Origin: an uncultured bacterium
GTDB taxonomy: Bacteria; Verrucomicrobiota; Lentisphaeria; Victivallales; UBA1829
Assembly (NCBI GenBank): GCA_949297765.1
Contig: CASFTV010000001.1
Coordinates: 1-64,000, forward strand
Direction: 5' to 3'
DNA length: 64,000 bases
Below the pieces are notes generated by a model that saw nothing but the letters and a program-made list of their open reading frames with translations, did not search any database and was not told the origin of the DNA. The position numbers were made by a program, and so were the translations under genes. Positions 51,675 to 61,132 of this stretch are shown in pieces (within the stretch, counting starts at the first letter, position 1; the number at the start of each line of letters is the position of its first letter).

Positions 51675-52952
51675 TCAGTTATGGTAGATGGTCCAGTCGC
51701 GGAACTCCGGGAGATAGTGGAGGAGGAGTTCGCGGTCGAAACCGTTGCGGCGGATGACGTCGCGGAAGAACAGCGCGCTCGGTTTCGGCGTGCGGCGGAA
51801 GGTCTTGAAATCGACGTCGACCATGCCGAACCGGGGAACAAAGCTGCTCCATTCGTAGTTGTCGAGAAACGACCAGTAGAGATAGGTGCGGACATCGCAG
51901 GAACGCTTCATCGCTTCGGCGAGCGCCTGAAGGTGGCGCGCCAGATAGAGAATGCGCAGGCGGTCGTCGTCGCAGCAGAATCCGTTTTCCGTGATGTGGA
52001 TCGGAAGATCCCGCAGGGAGCAGAGTCCGTCGACCAGTCCCTGCGGATAGAATTCCTCCAGGTAGAAGTCCCGGGAAATCGGGCGGATCCGGTGGCACTC
52101 GTACCGTTTCGCGGTTCCTCCCGCGCTCCGCGCCGTGACGAAGTGGCGGGTATAGTAATTGATCGACCAGAAATCGCAGGAGTGTTTCAGTCCCGGAATT
52201 TCCTCGCCGTCGCGGTAGGGGAAGAGGATTTCGCCGGTCCGGATCGCATGATAGAAGAAGTCGTTGATGACCCAGTTGCGGATGCGCGTCCGCGTTATGT
52301 CGAACTCATCCTCGGGATCGTAGGGCTGATAGGGACACATCGCGTGCGCGGTGCTGATCGGCGCCCTCGAACAGGTCCGGATCAGCGCCGCGGCGCGGGC
52401 GTGCGCCACCAGACAGTTCGCTTTCCGGTCGTACAGTTCCGGCGAATCCCCGTTGTTGAACTCGTTGAAGATGTTCCAGAGATCCACATAGGGCGCGATT
52501 TTCGGAACCAGATACTCCAGATGACGGAGAAAGAAATCCGTGTTTTCCCGTTTCCGGAATTCCCCTTTTTCCTCGAACCACTGCGGATGCGAAAAGTGAT
52601 GCAGTGTCAGACAGAGCTGAATGCCGCGCTGTTTCAGGTTTTCGAACATCTCCAGGTACCGCTTCAGCGCGTCTTCGTCATGGCGTCCCTCTTCCGGTTC
52701 GATCCGCGACCATTCGATCGACATGCGGAACATCCGGTGTTCCAGTTCGCTCAGAAGCGCGAAGTCCTCCTTCCAGAGATTCCAGAAGTTGCACGCTTTT
52801 CCGGAGGGTTCCGCATAGTGCTTTTCCTGTTCCCTGTGCCAGTTGGAGCTGTGGATGTTGTCGCCTTCGATCTGGTGGCCCGCCGTTGCCGATCCCCAGA
52901 CAAATCCTTCCGGGAAACGGATTTCATCTTCCATGGAAAAAATACCGAGCAT
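51675..52952 (-). CDS. GH1 beta-glucosidase/beta-galactosidase
   Basis: 425 aa. GH1 start FPEGFVWGSATAGHQIEGDN. The acid/base Glu is in DLWNIFNEFNNGD, where most members have TxNEP; the Pro is replaced by Phe. The nucleophile Glu is in PIHITENGFC. Other blocks: FRMSIEWSRIEPEEG and LTLHHFSHPQWFEEKGEF. ATG at 52952 follows AAGGAG; the longer frame lies in the lacI gene. No signal peptide, so it works inside the cell on short sugars. Regulated by the LacI protein encoded 11 bp upstream. Confidence 0.92.
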   Translation of the reverse strand: MLGIFSMEDEIRFPEGFVWGSATAGHQIEGDNIHSSNWHREQEKHYAEPSGKACNFWNLWKEDFALLSELEHRMFRMSIEWSRIEPEEGRHDEDALKRYLEMFENLKQRGIQLCLTLHHFSHPQWFEEKGEFRKRENTDFFLRHLEYLVPKIAPYVDLWNIFNEFNNGDSPELYDRKANCLVAHARAAALIRTCSRAPISTAHAMCPYQPYDPEDEFDITRTRIRNWVINDFFYHAIRTGEILFPYRDGEEIPGLKHSCDFWSINYYTRHFVTARSAGGTAKRYECHRIRPISRDFYLEEFYPQGLVDGLCSLRDLPIHITENGFCCDDDRLRILYLARHLQALAEAMKRSCDVRTYLYWSFLDNYEWSSFVPRFGMVDVDFKTFRRTPKPSALFFRDVIRRNGFDRELLLHYLPEFRDWTIYHN

Positions 52953-52963
52953 ACTGAAACTCC

Positions 52964-53953
52964 TTATTTGCTGTTTGAAAACCTGGAAGCCGGAATCATC
53001 ACGGGGACGTTTCCGGCGGTGTAGTCGATGAATCTTGCCGGGGTGAGGTGGACGGTTCCTTCCCGGGGCAGGGCGGGATCCTCTATACATTCCACCAGAA
53101 GACGGATTCCGGTCCGGGCCACTTCCGCCGTATCGGTCCGGATTCCGCCCGCAATCAGCGGACTTTCCAGAAAGGTGTGGAATTCGTCAACGCCGATGAT
53201 CAGATCCGGGCGGTAGTCTTCCCTCTCGGAAATGAGATTCAGAACCGGATACAGAATTTGTCCGTTCAGGACAATGGCTCCGGGCCGTTCTCCCGCAATA
53301 TGCGCCAGAAACTCCTGCGGCGTGGCGACGTCGGGCCGCAGAAGCGGAAAACCGCTTTCTCCGGAACACGTTTCCGCATCCGCATTCCAGGAGATCCCCG
53401 CTCCGAAAAAGGTCAGCGCCGCCGAGTGTCCGCGGGAGCGGAGAAAATGTATCATCTCCCGGAACGCATCGTCCGCCCTGTGCTGAAGCGACAAAATCCC
53501 GGGTTCCGGAAATGCCGGACGAACGGTCGGGAATTCCTTCTTCTGCTCCTCCCGTTCCCCGGCGGAATCCGGAAGGCGGATGGTGGTGAAAAGTCCGTCG
53601 ATCCGGTTGCGCCGCAGAAATTCCAGCGCCTCTTTTTCCCGCGCGGGATTCCCGTTTGTCAGCGCGGGAATCAGCGAATAATCCAGCTTCTGCGCCTCCT
53701 CCATCACCTCTTCCGCCAGATGTCCCACATACGGATTGGCAATGTTGCCGGCCAGAAAGCCGATGCTTCTGCTTCTCCCCGTCCGCAGCGAGCGGGCAAG
53801 ACGGTTCGGACGGTATCCGAGTTTGCGGATCGCCTCCTCGATTCTCCGGCGCGTCTCTTCCCGCATCCGTCCTGTCGCCGTCCCGTTCAGATAATAGGAG
53901 ACCAGCGCTCCGGAAACCCCTGCTTCCCGGGCAATCTCCTTCAACGTTGTCAT
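52964..53953 (-). CDS. LacI-family transcriptional repressor
   Basis: 329 aa. N-terminal helix-turn-helix and hinge: MTTLKEIAREAGVSGALVSY, YLNGTATGRMREETRRRIEE, then KLGYRPNRLARSLRTGRS. The rest is a periplasmic-binding-protein fold (SIGFLAGNIANPYVGHLAEE; IIGVDEFHTFLESPLIAGGI). First gene of the operon with GH1 and a second hydrolase. An operator-like palindrome overlaps its own promoter, so autorepression relieved by a sugar is likely. Confidence 0.93.
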   Translation of the reverse strand: MTTLKEIAREAGVSGALVSYYLNGTATGRMREETRRRIEEAIRKLGYRPNRLARSLRTGRSRSIGFLAGNIANPYVGHLAEEVMEEAQKLDYSLIPALTNGNPAREKEALEFLRRNRIDGLFTTIRLPDSAGEREEQKKEFPTVRPAFPEPGILSLQHRADDAFREMIHFLRSRGHSAALTFFGAGISWNADAETCSGESGFPLLRPDVATPQEFLAHIAGERPGAIVLNGQILYPVLNLISEREDYRPDLIIGVDEFHTFLESPLIAGGIRTDTAEVARTGIRLLVECIEDPALPREGTVHLTPARFIDYTAGNVPVMIPASRFSNSK

Positions 53954-53973
53954 GGTCTCTCTCCCGACTTTGC

Positions 53974-54016
53974 TTAATCGTTTAACTTATTATATCATAT
54001 TTCCCGGAAAAGTCAA
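53974..54016 (-). promoter_or_regulatory. lacI-GH1 operon promoter with LacI-type operator
   Basis: Minus-strand TTGACT (54011-54016), 16 bp, TATAAT (53989-53994). Just downstream, over the expected transcript start, lies TTAATCGTTTAA (53974-53985), a near-palindrome with the central CG typical of LacI-family operators. Confidence 0.7.
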
Positions 54017-54059
54017 GAGGGAATCCGGGGAGGAGATCCTCTTTCCGGGAGAGAAAGAG

Positions 54060-54087
54060 TTGAAAGATGGCGCATGTGTGATATATT
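54060..54087 (+). promoter_or_regulatory. Promoter of the GxDLY-SGNH hydrolase gene
   Basis: TTGAAA (54060-54065), 16 bp, TATATT (54082-54087), 87 bases before the ATG at 54175. Confidence 0.6.
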
Positions 54088-54174
54088 TCCCGATAAGATG
54101 ATTTTCTTTTGAACGGGGATTCCCGCGGGGAAGTGTGAAAATCAGAAGATGCCAGCGGAAACGGGAGAGAAACA

Positions 54175-55200
54175 ATGTGCCGGAAGAAAAGATGGATTGC
54201 ATTTCAGAAGATCGGTCTGGAGGGACAGGCGTGGCAGGGAAAACGGTTTGAACGGCCGTTCGACCGGATTCCGCTCTGCGCGAAGAAGAGTCTTCCGGAA
54301 TCGGTCTGGAACAACTCCCGTTCGTCGACGGGGATGAGCATTTCGTTTGTCACGGATTCCCCGTATCTGTTCATCCGCCGGAAATTCGAGTCGGAACAGC
54401 TGGAAGAGCATAATTTCAACAACTGCTCTTTCAGCGGATTTGATCTTTATGCGGAGAGAAACGGGAAACTCCGGTGGGTCTGCACGACCAATCACAAGTA
54501 CGGGGATTCGGAGGAGTATCCGCTGAATCTGGATCGTCTGGAGGGACGGCATGTCTACCGGCTGTATCTTCCCTGCCGGAACCGTCTGCTGAAGGCGGAG
54601 CTGGGGATTGCGGACGGCGCCTTTTTCGAGCCGGTCGCGCCGCGTCCGGAGAAGGATTCCATCGTCTATTACGGATCCTCCATCATCCATGGCGCCTACA
54701 CGTCGCATGCCGGACTCTGTCCGCCGGCATGGCTCGGACGCCGATTCGGTCGTCCTTCGTACAACTTCGGTTTTTCCGGCGCGGCAAAGATGGAGTCCGC
54801 GGTTGCGGATCTGCTCGGGACGCTCCGTCCGGCGGTGTTTGTGCTGGATCCGGTGCCGAATATGAGTCTGGAGGAGATCCGGACGCGGGCAAAGGCGTTT
54901 CTGATCCGTCTTCGGAGTCTCTGTCCGGAGACGCCTTTCCTGCTGGTGGAGGACGCTCCGAAAACCAACGGATGGATCTTTCCGGAAAAACTCCGCGACA
55001 ACGTCCGGCGCTGGAATGCCATGCGCCGGATCTGGAAGGAGCTCCGGGACGAAGGCGATCACCGGATTTTCTATCAAAAAGGCAATTCCCTGTTCGGGAC
55101 GGACGGCGAAGCCTGTGTGGACGGCGTCCATCCGAGCGATCTGGGATATGTCCGGATGATGGAGGAGCTGACTCCCGCACTGAAAAAAATCCTGAAATAA
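54175..55200 (+). CDS. SGNH hydrolase with GxDLY N-terminal domain
   Basis: 341 aa. Residues about 1-155 form the beta domain named for GxDLY, here FSGFDLYAERNGKLRWV. The SGNH part follows: catalytic Ser in VYYGSSIIHGAYTSHAG, YNFGFSGAAKMESAVADLL, VLDPVPNMSLEEI, LLVEDAPKTNGWIF, and the Asp-His pair in VDGVHPSDLGYVRMM. Probably a cytoplasmic sugar esterase; no signal peptide. SD GGGAG. Divergent from lacI, but its own promoter lies clear of the LacI operator. Confidence 0.87.
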   Translation: MCRKKRWIAFQKIGLEGQAWQGKRFERPFDRIPLCAKKSLPESVWNNSRSSTGMSISFVTDSPYLFIRRKFESEQLEEHNFNNCSFSGFDLYAERNGKLRWVCTTNHKYGDSEEYPLNLDRLEGRHVYRLYLPCRNRLLKAELGIADGAFFEPVAPRPEKDSIVYYGSSIIHGAYTSHAGLCPPAWLGRRFGRPSYNFGFSGAAKMESAVADLLGTLRPAVFVLDPVPNMSLEEIRTRAKAFLIRLRSLCPETPFLLVEDAPKTNGWIFPEKLRDNVRRWNAMRRIWKELRDEGDHRIFYQKGNSLFGTDGEACVDGVHPSDLGYVRMMEELTPALKKILK

Positions 55201-55242
55201 GGAACGCTGTCGCCGGACGTTCCGCCGGAGGAGATGTTCCGT

Positions 55243-58200
55243 TCAGGGCGAGGGGCGGAGGAGACGCACTTTGCCGTAGCGTGTCGCATCCTTGCGGAAA
55301 ATTCCGTTGAAGTAGTTCAGGACTTTCCGCTGTTCCCCCGGATTGCGGTCGTTGACCAGAAGGGAAAACCCGAGATGGGAATCCGGTTCCGGAGGCGTTT
55401 TGATGCCGAGATACTTCCACTCGAAAAAGAGGGTGTAGACGGTCTGTCCCCTACGTTCATCCCGCTGCACAGTTCCTTTTTTCCGGACCTCGAACGGCAT
55501 TTTGGGCAGATCTTCCGCGTGTCGGAGGAAATAGAGCATGGCCGGAACCGTTTTCCCGTGGTCGAATGCCGCGCCGAATTCTACAATCCGGTGTCCGTTG
55601 AGGGAGTGAAAGAAATTGTTCGGGTCCCATTCTTTATCCGCATCGGCGTCGAAGGCGACCTGAATGGAATCCTCTTTCCAGAGCGTTCCCCACGTTTTGC
55701 TCCGGACAAGAACCGGGTCCTCGACGCACACCCGCAGATGGACTCCTTTTTCCTCCGCCCAGAGCTGGAAGTACGCCTTGGCGGAGGAGCGCTCTTCCGG
55801 TTTGATTTCATCCCGCCCCCATTGGTGGACGGGGATCGGTTCCAGAGAGGACCACGGGTCGGCCGGAGGCGTTTGGTAATAAGGCGCCGTCAGCGGGGTG
55901 AAATCCACCGGAGAATGGAAGGTCCATGCGATCGGTTCCCGGAACGACACGCTCAGCTTTCCTGTCTGGCGGTGTCCGTTGGGGAGATCCGGAACGGAGA
56001 AGGAAACGGAGGTTCCTTCCGCAGAGAGAAGCGCCTTTGCCGGGAGGACCCGGCCGCTGTCCAGAGTCAGTTTGACATCGGCGGGGATCTTCCCCGGAAG
56101 ACGGGTCGTCAGACAGAATGAAAGTTCGGTTGTCCGTCCTGTGCAGAGGACGTGGAGCAGTTCGCTGCGGACCGGATCCATCAGTTCAAAGCGCTGGATG
56201 GTCCATGTTCCGTTCCGGCGGACGGGAACCGCATATTCCCCGAACGGGGCGCCGCGGCGGAAAACGAAAGAGCCGTCTTCGCGGCAGTGCAGTCCGGGAG
56301 GCAGGAGAAGCGCATCCCCGTCGAGACGGAATCCGGTTTCGGGAAGAAGTTTCCGGACAGCGCTTTTCCGTGCTTCCGCCAGTTCCGTTCCCGGAAAAAC
56401 GGCATAGAGCGGACTTGGGGAGAGCGTGATTTTCCCTTTTTCCGTCTTGCGCGGAGTCCCTGTCATGGAGCGGAGACGGACGGGCGCGGCTCCCCGGAAT
56501 TCAAGCTCCCGTGTCCCTGTCATGCACCAGGCGGCGGAAACGGTCTCCGAACCGCGGCGGAAGGTGCAGAAGTGAACGTCCGGAGCCATCCGGATCCATT
56601 GTCCGCCTCCTTTGACGGAGGCCAGTTCCCGGATCAGAGCCTGATAGCTCGCCATTGCGGGAAGGGGGGAGAGATCCGGTTTCACGATGCTGTACGCATA
56701 CTGGTTCCGGCGCGGATAATATTTGGCGGCAAAGTACATGAGATGATGGATATCCCGCACGGTGCAGAGAAGCATGGATCGGGCAAGATAACGGGCTTTG
56801 GTCAGTTCGTCAACGGGTTTCTGCCAGTCGCCCGGCTCGCTGCACCAGCCGAATTCCGTGAAGGCAATCGGAAGATGCGCCCAGGGAGTCGTCTTCATAA
56901 AGTCCTGGAGATCCATGATGTTCCGGATGAACTCCTGTTCCGGCGGTGTGGCGTAGACATAGGCGTGCATGATCAGAAAATCCATGTTTTTGAGGATTCC
57001 CGCCTGCACATACGGCTTGAACTCTTCGAGTTTGATCCGGGAGAAGCCCGGACCGCCGGTTTTCAGATCCGGCCGTTCCTTCCGGATTGCTTCTGAAATC
57101 ACATTGTGAAATTTGACCAGCTCTTCGCGGGTTCCCTTCCAGCGGCTGGTCGGTTCGTTGAATATGTTGACGACATCCGGAAGATCGGGGGTGTTGCGCG
57201 CCCAGAGACGGACCGCTTCGGAAAGCATGTTCCAGTCGTCCGGCGGATAGATTCCCCCGTCCGATTTTCCCCCGTTGAGAAATTTCGGCAGTCCGAACAG
57301 AGCGGCGTGGCGGAAGAGTGCTTTGGAGTTGAGAACCCGTCCCGGATTGCGCTGATAGCGGAGGGAACCGTCCGGATTCCGGCGGATTTCACTCAGGCCC
57401 CAGCTGTTGTAGTGCATGGAGAAGTTGTGCTTCTTTCCCCATTCGGGCGTCGCGTAGACAAGACAGATGCCGTAGCGGGAGTGTCTGCGGATCTCTTCGG
57501 AAAGCGGAAGACCGGTCACGGCAAATGTGGCGGAGTCGGTTCTCCGTTTTCCGTCCCGTCGGAGAAGGTCGCATTGGAGCGTGTAGAATCCCCGTTCCTT
57601 CAGAACGATCGAAGCGGTCGGACTGCCTGCGGGAAGGACGGTGGTGAAGAGAAGACGTCCTTCCTCGTCGGTTGCGCTCAGCGTCGCCCGGAGAACGTTC
57701 TCCGGATCCGGGATCCGGACGGTCACACGTCCCGATTCCGCCTGAATAACGGGATCTCCGCCCTCCGGAATGAAGCGGACCCGGTCCAGACCGGTTTCCG
57801 CAATGCGCAGAGACCGGATCTGCAGCTCTCCATTCTTCACCGGAGAGAGAAAAATCAGAACCTTTCCCTCCGTTTCTCCCGGCGGAAGGTAGAAGGTCCG
57901 TTCCTCGGTGATCCATTCTCCGCTTTTTCCTGCGTCGCGGAAGGCGAGCTGATAGATGTTTTCGGAAATTTTCCGGTCACCTTCCAGCCATCGTCCGTTT
58001 TTTCCCCGGATCCGGAACTGGGCGAAGTCCGTTTTCCCGGATACGCGATAGCGGGTCCGGATGCGGAAGGAGCGTTCAAACTTTTCCGCCGGACCGAACG
58101 TCAGATCAGGTCCCGGGACGGTCAGCAGTCCTCCCTTTTCCGGAATCGTGCGGAAGGAAAGAAGATTTTCCTTGTCTTGGCGGATCGCGACACCGGGCCC

Positions 58201-58320
58201 GGCGGAAAAACCGGATTCTCCACCGCGTTCCGCGTTCCACTCATAGACAGGAGCGGCTGAGGACGTCAGGACGGTCAGAATCGATACGGCGGTCAGAAGT
58301 GAAATGAGACAGGGGTTCAC
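55243..58320 (-). CDS. Large secreted GH39-like glycoside hydrolase with C-terminal CBM9-like domain
   Basis: 1025 aa. Signal peptide about 1-22 (LISLLTAVSILTVLTSSA). The N-terminal 270 residues look like beta domains (SFRIRTRYRVSGKTDFAQFR). The barrel runs from about residue 280 to 560: acid/base Glu in DVVNIFNEPTSRWKGTREEL, nucleophile Glu in LPIAFTEFGWCSEPGDW. The last 200 residues match a CBM9-type domain (AYFQLWAEEKGVHLRVCVED, FHSLNGHRIVEFGAAFDHGK). GH39 or a related GH-A family; the substrate is a plant or host glycan by inference. Followed 16 bp upstream on the map by a pilin-like gene in the same operon. Confidence 0.8.
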   Translation of the reverse strand: MNPCLISLLTAVSILTVLTSSAAPVYEWNAERGGESGFSAGPGVAIRQDKENLLSFRTIPEKGGLLTVPGPDLTFGPAEKFERSFRIRTRYRVSGKTDFAQFRIRGKNGRWLEGDRKISENIYQLAFRDAGKSGEWITEERTFYLPPGETEGKVLIFLSPVKNGELQIRSLRIAETGLDRVRFIPEGGDPVIQAESGRVTVRIPDPENVLRATLSATDEEGRLLFTTVLPAGSPTASIVLKERGFYTLQCDLLRRDGKRRTDSATFAVTGLPLSEEIRRHSRYGICLVYATPEWGKKHNFSMHYNSWGLSEIRRNPDGSLRYQRNPGRVLNSKALFRHAALFGLPKFLNGGKSDGGIYPPDDWNMLSEAVRLWARNTPDLPDVVNIFNEPTSRWKGTREELVKFHNVISEAIRKERPDLKTGGPGFSRIKLEEFKPYVQAGILKNMDFLIMHAYVYATPPEQEFIRNIMDLQDFMKTTPWAHLPIAFTEFGWCSEPGDWQKPVDELTKARYLARSMLLCTVRDIHHLMYFAAKYYPRRNQYAYSIVKPDLSPLPAMASYQALIRELASVKGGGQWIRMAPDVHFCTFRRGSETVSAAWCMTGTRELEFRGAAPVRLRSMTGTPRKTEKGKITLSPSPLYAVFPGTELAEARKSAVRKLLPETGFRLDGDALLLPPGLHCREDGSFVFRRGAPFGEYAVPVRRNGTWTIQRFELMDPVRSELLHVLCTGRTTELSFCLTTRLPGKIPADVKLTLDSGRVLPAKALLSAEGTSVSFSVPDLPNGHRQTGKLSVSFREPIAWTFHSPVDFTPLTAPYYQTPPADPWSSLEPIPVHQWGRDEIKPEERSSAKAYFQLWAEEKGVHLRVCVEDPVLVRSKTWGTLWKEDSIQVAFDADADKEWDPNNFFHSLNGHRIVEFGAAFDHGKTVPAMLYFLRHAEDLPKMPFEVRKKGTVQRDERRGQTVYTLFFEWKYLGIKTPPEPDSHLGFSLLVNDRNPGEQRKVLNYFNGIFRKDATRYGKVRLLRPSP

Positions 58321-58336
58321 GGGACGGATCCTCGGA

Positions 58337-58966
58337 TTATTTTTTGATGTTGTAATAGCTTGCGGAAGCGGTGGAGCCGATCAGCTGTGCGGCGGGCCGT
58401 TTTGCCACATGGCCGTCGAGCCAGAGGCAGTTTGCATCCCGTTCGCCGTGCCGGGGATAGGGATAGTATTTTTCGGAGTAGGCGTTGATGACACGTCCCG
58501 CACCTTTTTCCGGGGAATTTTCCGCGAGGTAGAGTTTGCGGGATGGCGAGACGATCTTCAGGATTTTTTCCGGTCCCGATGCGCTGACGTTCTGATAGTT
58601 CGTGCCATACATGATCCAGCCGACGCCGAATCCGCTGACGGTCTCATATTCCTGGTTCGAGCATTTGCGCACCGGACAGCGCAGGATGATGTTTTTATCC
58701 GCGACATAAGCGTCATAACGGGCCTTGGTATTCGGATAACGGTAGAAATCCAGATCGCTTTCCCAGCTGCTCCAGTTCGGATAGTAGTTGTCCCAGTCGT
58801 TCAGGTAGCTCTGAAGGTTCAGGGAAACCTGTTTCAGATTGCTGGTGCAGGTGGTCAGTTTCGCATGTTCCCGGGCCTTGTTCAGGGCGGGAAGAAGCAG
58901 AGCGGCAAGAATCAGGATGATGGCAATGACAATCAGCATTTCCACGAGGGTGAAGATCCGTTTCAT
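58337..58966 (-). CDS. Pilin-like protein with prepilin N-terminal motif
   Basis: 209 aa. Prepilin signal and helix: [20 protein letters not shown], then [20 protein letters not shown]. Near the C-terminus [14 protein letters not shown] resembles the H-X9-DG motif with one extra residue. First gene of a two-gene operon with the GH39-like hydrolase, as the other pilin-like gene (7052) pairs with GH5. SD GGGAG precedes the ATG. Function unknown. Confidence 0.87.
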   Translation of the reverse strand: MKRIFTLVEMLIVIAIILILAALLLPALNKAREHAKLTTCTSNLKQVSLNLQSYLNDWDNYYPNWSSWESDLDFYRYPNTKARYDAYVADKNIILRCPVRKCSNQEYETVSGFGVGWIMYGTNYQNVSASGPEKILKIVSPSRKLYLAENSPEKGAGRVINAYSEKYYPYPRHGERDANCLWLDGHVAKRPAAQLIGSTASASYYNIKK

Positions 58967-59011
58967 TTTTTCTCCCTTGCTCTCTTTTTGTGCAGTTTGA
59001 AATTCTCTATA

Positions 59012-59040
59012 ATTATAGTATATTTGAGTTGATTTGTAAA
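59012..59040 (-). promoter_or_regulatory. Promoter of the pilin-GH39 operon
   Basis: Minus-strand TTTACA (59035-59040), 17 bp, TATAAT (59012-59017). The -10 lies in a 12-bp perfect palindrome CTATAATTATAG (59008-59019). Confidence 0.65.
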
Positions 59041-59066
59041 TGCACGAATTGAAAAAGAATATGCAC
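59040..59066. repeat. ATGCAC direct repeat, possible AraC site
   Basis: ATGCAC at about 59040-59045 and again at 59061-59066, 21 bp apart (two helix turns), just upstream of the -35 of the pilin-GH39 promoter and just before the AraC gene. Spacing and place fit an AraC-type activator site. Confidence 0.35.
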
Positions 59067-59076
59067 TTTTTGCAGA

Positions 59077-59925
59077 ATGAGGGGTTTTATGCTGCGTCAC
59101 AGGCAATATCGGAATATCCGTTCTCTTCCGTTCAATCATCTTCTCGGCAGGCTGGATGTCGAGGTGTTTGTCGGCGGATTGAGTGAGAATACGCGGGAGT
59201 GGCCGAGGCACCGCCTGTCGGAAGATCCGTTCTGGAGGCTCTATCTTCCGATTTCCGGTTCGTTCCGGATGATTTATCCGGACGCCTGTTTCACCGTGCG
59301 TCCGGGCGGGATCTTTCTGGTTCCGCCCCGGAAACCGTTCCAGTATGAAAGCATATCGCCCTGCACACACTGCTGGGTGCATTTTTTTTCGGATCAGCTG
59401 GCGTCCTTTCCGCTCCTCGGCAGCGGAGTGACGGAGCTTCCCGTCGATCCGGAGCAGGAGAGAAAAGAGTTCAACACGATTCTGGACCGTCTGAACTCCT
59501 GTTCAACAATGGAAGATATCCTCGAACTGAAATCCGCCGTGACCCGAAAACTTCTGCCGTTCCTGAAGCAGTTTGCGGACGGAACCTCTTCGCAGGACAG
59601 CCCGGAAGTGTTCGCGGAACTGCTGGATTACATTGACCGGAATCTGGACCGGGATCTGGAAATGGAAGAGCTTTTTCTGCATTCCGGACTTTCCCGTGCT
59701 AAACTTTCCGCTCTGTTCCACAAATCCTTTCAGGTTTCGCCGAAACGCTATCTTCTGAACCGGCGGATTTCGCGCGCCAGGATGCTTCTTCTCCGCACGT
59801 CTCTTTCAATCAAGGAAATCGCCGCGCAGGTCGGGTACGAAAATGAGTTCTTCTTCTACCGGATCTTCAAAAAATATACGAACCTGACACCGAACACATT
59901 CCGAAAACGCGGATTCTATGAGTGA
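59077..59925 (+). CDS. AraC-family transcriptional regulator
   Basis: 282 aa. Sensor domain with [23 protein letters not shown]-binding part: [20 protein letters not shown] and [20 protein letters not shown], ending [10 protein letters not shown]. An ATG at 59089 has a better SD (AGGGG) than that at 59077, so the true start may be 4 codons later. It is divergent from the pilin-GH39 operon and convergent with the operon ending at 59933; the former is the likely target. Confidence 0.88.
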   Translation: MRGFMLRHRQYRNIRSLPFNHLLGRLDVEVFVGGLSENTREWPRHRLSEDPFWRLYLPISGSFRMIYPDACFTVRPGGIFLVPPRKPFQYESISPCTHCWVHFFSDQLASFPLLGSGVTELPVDPEQERKEFNTILDRLNSCSTMEDILELKSAVTRKLLPFLKQFADGTSSQDSPEVFAELLDYIDRNLDRDLEMEELFLHSGLSRAKLSALFHKSFQVSPKRYLLNRRISRARMLLLRTSLSIKEIAAQVGYENEFFFYRIFKKYTNLTPNTFRKRGFYE

Positions 59926-59932
59926 CCGCGCT

Positions 59933-61132
59933 TCACCATTCGGAAATCACATTCTCCAGCAGATAGAACGAAACATCGCTCAGTCTGCCGGGTTCCAGTT
60001 CTTCAAAGATCCCCTGAAGATCCGCATGAACTTTTTCTTTCAGTTCCGGAATCCCGCTCAGAAGAACCATCCACGCGGCGGCGAGAGAGAAGCGGATCGT
60101 GTTCTTTTCCTCCTTGATCCGCGGGGATTCCGCATTCCAGAGCGGCAGTTCCGCCAGAGCGATCTTCTCTCCTTCCGCGCAGTTGTCATGAGGAATCCAG
60201 CGTGACCGGCAGATCCGCCAGTCCGGAGAAAATGCAGCACCCCGCCGCCAGCGCTTCCATTCCGGAAGAGCCGGAAGAAAGTGACGGGCGGATGCTTCCA
60301 TTCCTTTTTCCGCGGCTTCCCGAACCTCCGGCAACGGGGAGATCTCCGAAAGCAGACGCATGGCATAGACCGTGTGGACAAGAAACCAGCCCATCCACAG
60401 GGGATGGGTCGAAAGTCCGGTTTCCAGAATCCGCAGGCGACTTCCGCCGAACGGCAGCGGATCGACTGCGCTTCGGATATGAAGGATCCGGTCCGCTTCC
60501 TCCCCGCTCAGACCGCTCAGGAGCGCGGTCGCCAGAAGAAGATTGACGGAAGAAACCGCCGCTTCCGCCGGAGTGTTGCCGGAGAGAAAACTTCCCCGTT
60601 CGCATCCCGGTCTTTCTCCGGGAATGGTCCAGTTCCGTTCCCGGAGAGCGTTCAGGACGCGGAGCAGGCGGAGACGGCACTCCGCACGTTCCTCTTCCGA
60701 TGCAAGCGGGTGGTGCTGAAACTCATACAGCGCCAGAAGCCACGGGACGACCTGATCGCAGGACGTCGCCGGATAATGGCATTTTCCGTCGGCACCGACT
60801 CCCCGGAGGATACATCCTTCCGTCTCTGCCGCATCCTGAAGATGGAAGAGACCGTGCAGGAGAGTCCGGCACCATTGGATTCGTTCCTCCGTTGCGGCTT
60901 CGCGGGTGTTGCGGAGGAGACCGAGAAGATAATCTCCCGTGAAGAATGCACCGTTTTCGATCGGCGTCCACCAGCCGAACACATTGGGGAAGGTGGCGCG
61001 GCACTCTTCCGGAGTCGGCCGTTCGACTTCGCCGTTTTCCCCTGCATAATCGTACAGGACTCCCTGCGGGGAGAGAAAGCGTTTTTTCAGTTCGTTCTGA
61101 ATGTGTTCCGGAGAAAGGTTTCCGCGGATCAT
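59933..61132 (-). CDS. Unknown protein, possibly alpha-helical barrel enzyme
   Basis: 399 aa, no signal peptide and no certain family. Rich in helices with Trp and Tyr (VFGWWTPIENGAFFTGDYLL; SCDQVVPWLLALYEFQHHPL), a pattern seen in helical-toroid carbohydrate enzymes, but no catalytic motif can be named. ATG at 61132 overlaps the stop of the gene upstream in ATGA and has an AGGAG SD. Last gene of a four-gene operon whose other members carry sugar-binding domains. Confidence 0.6.
   Translation of the reverse strand: MIRGNLSPEHIQNELKKRFLSPQGVLYDYAGENGEVERPTPEECRATFPNVFGWWTPIENGAFFTGDYLLGLLRNTREAATEERIQWCRTLLHGLFHLQDAAETEGCILRGVGADGKCHYPATSCDQVVPWLLALYEFQHHPLASEEERAECRLRLLRVLNALRERNWTIPGERPGCERGSFLSGNTPAEAAVSSVNLLLATALLSGLSGEEADRILHIRSAVDPLPFGGSRLRILETGLSTHPLWMGWFLVHTVYAMRLLSEISPLPEVREAAEKGMEASARHFLPALPEWKRWRRGAAFSPDWRICRSRWIPHDNCAEGEKIALAELPLWNAESPRIKEEKNTIRFSLAAAWMVLLSGIPELKEKVHADLQGIFEELEPGRLSDVSFYLLENVISEW

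Noticed and set aside
55201-55242. Hairpin GGAACG/CGTTCC between convergent genes as a terminator
   Set aside because: Six-bp stem with a long loop and no T-run; too weak to call.
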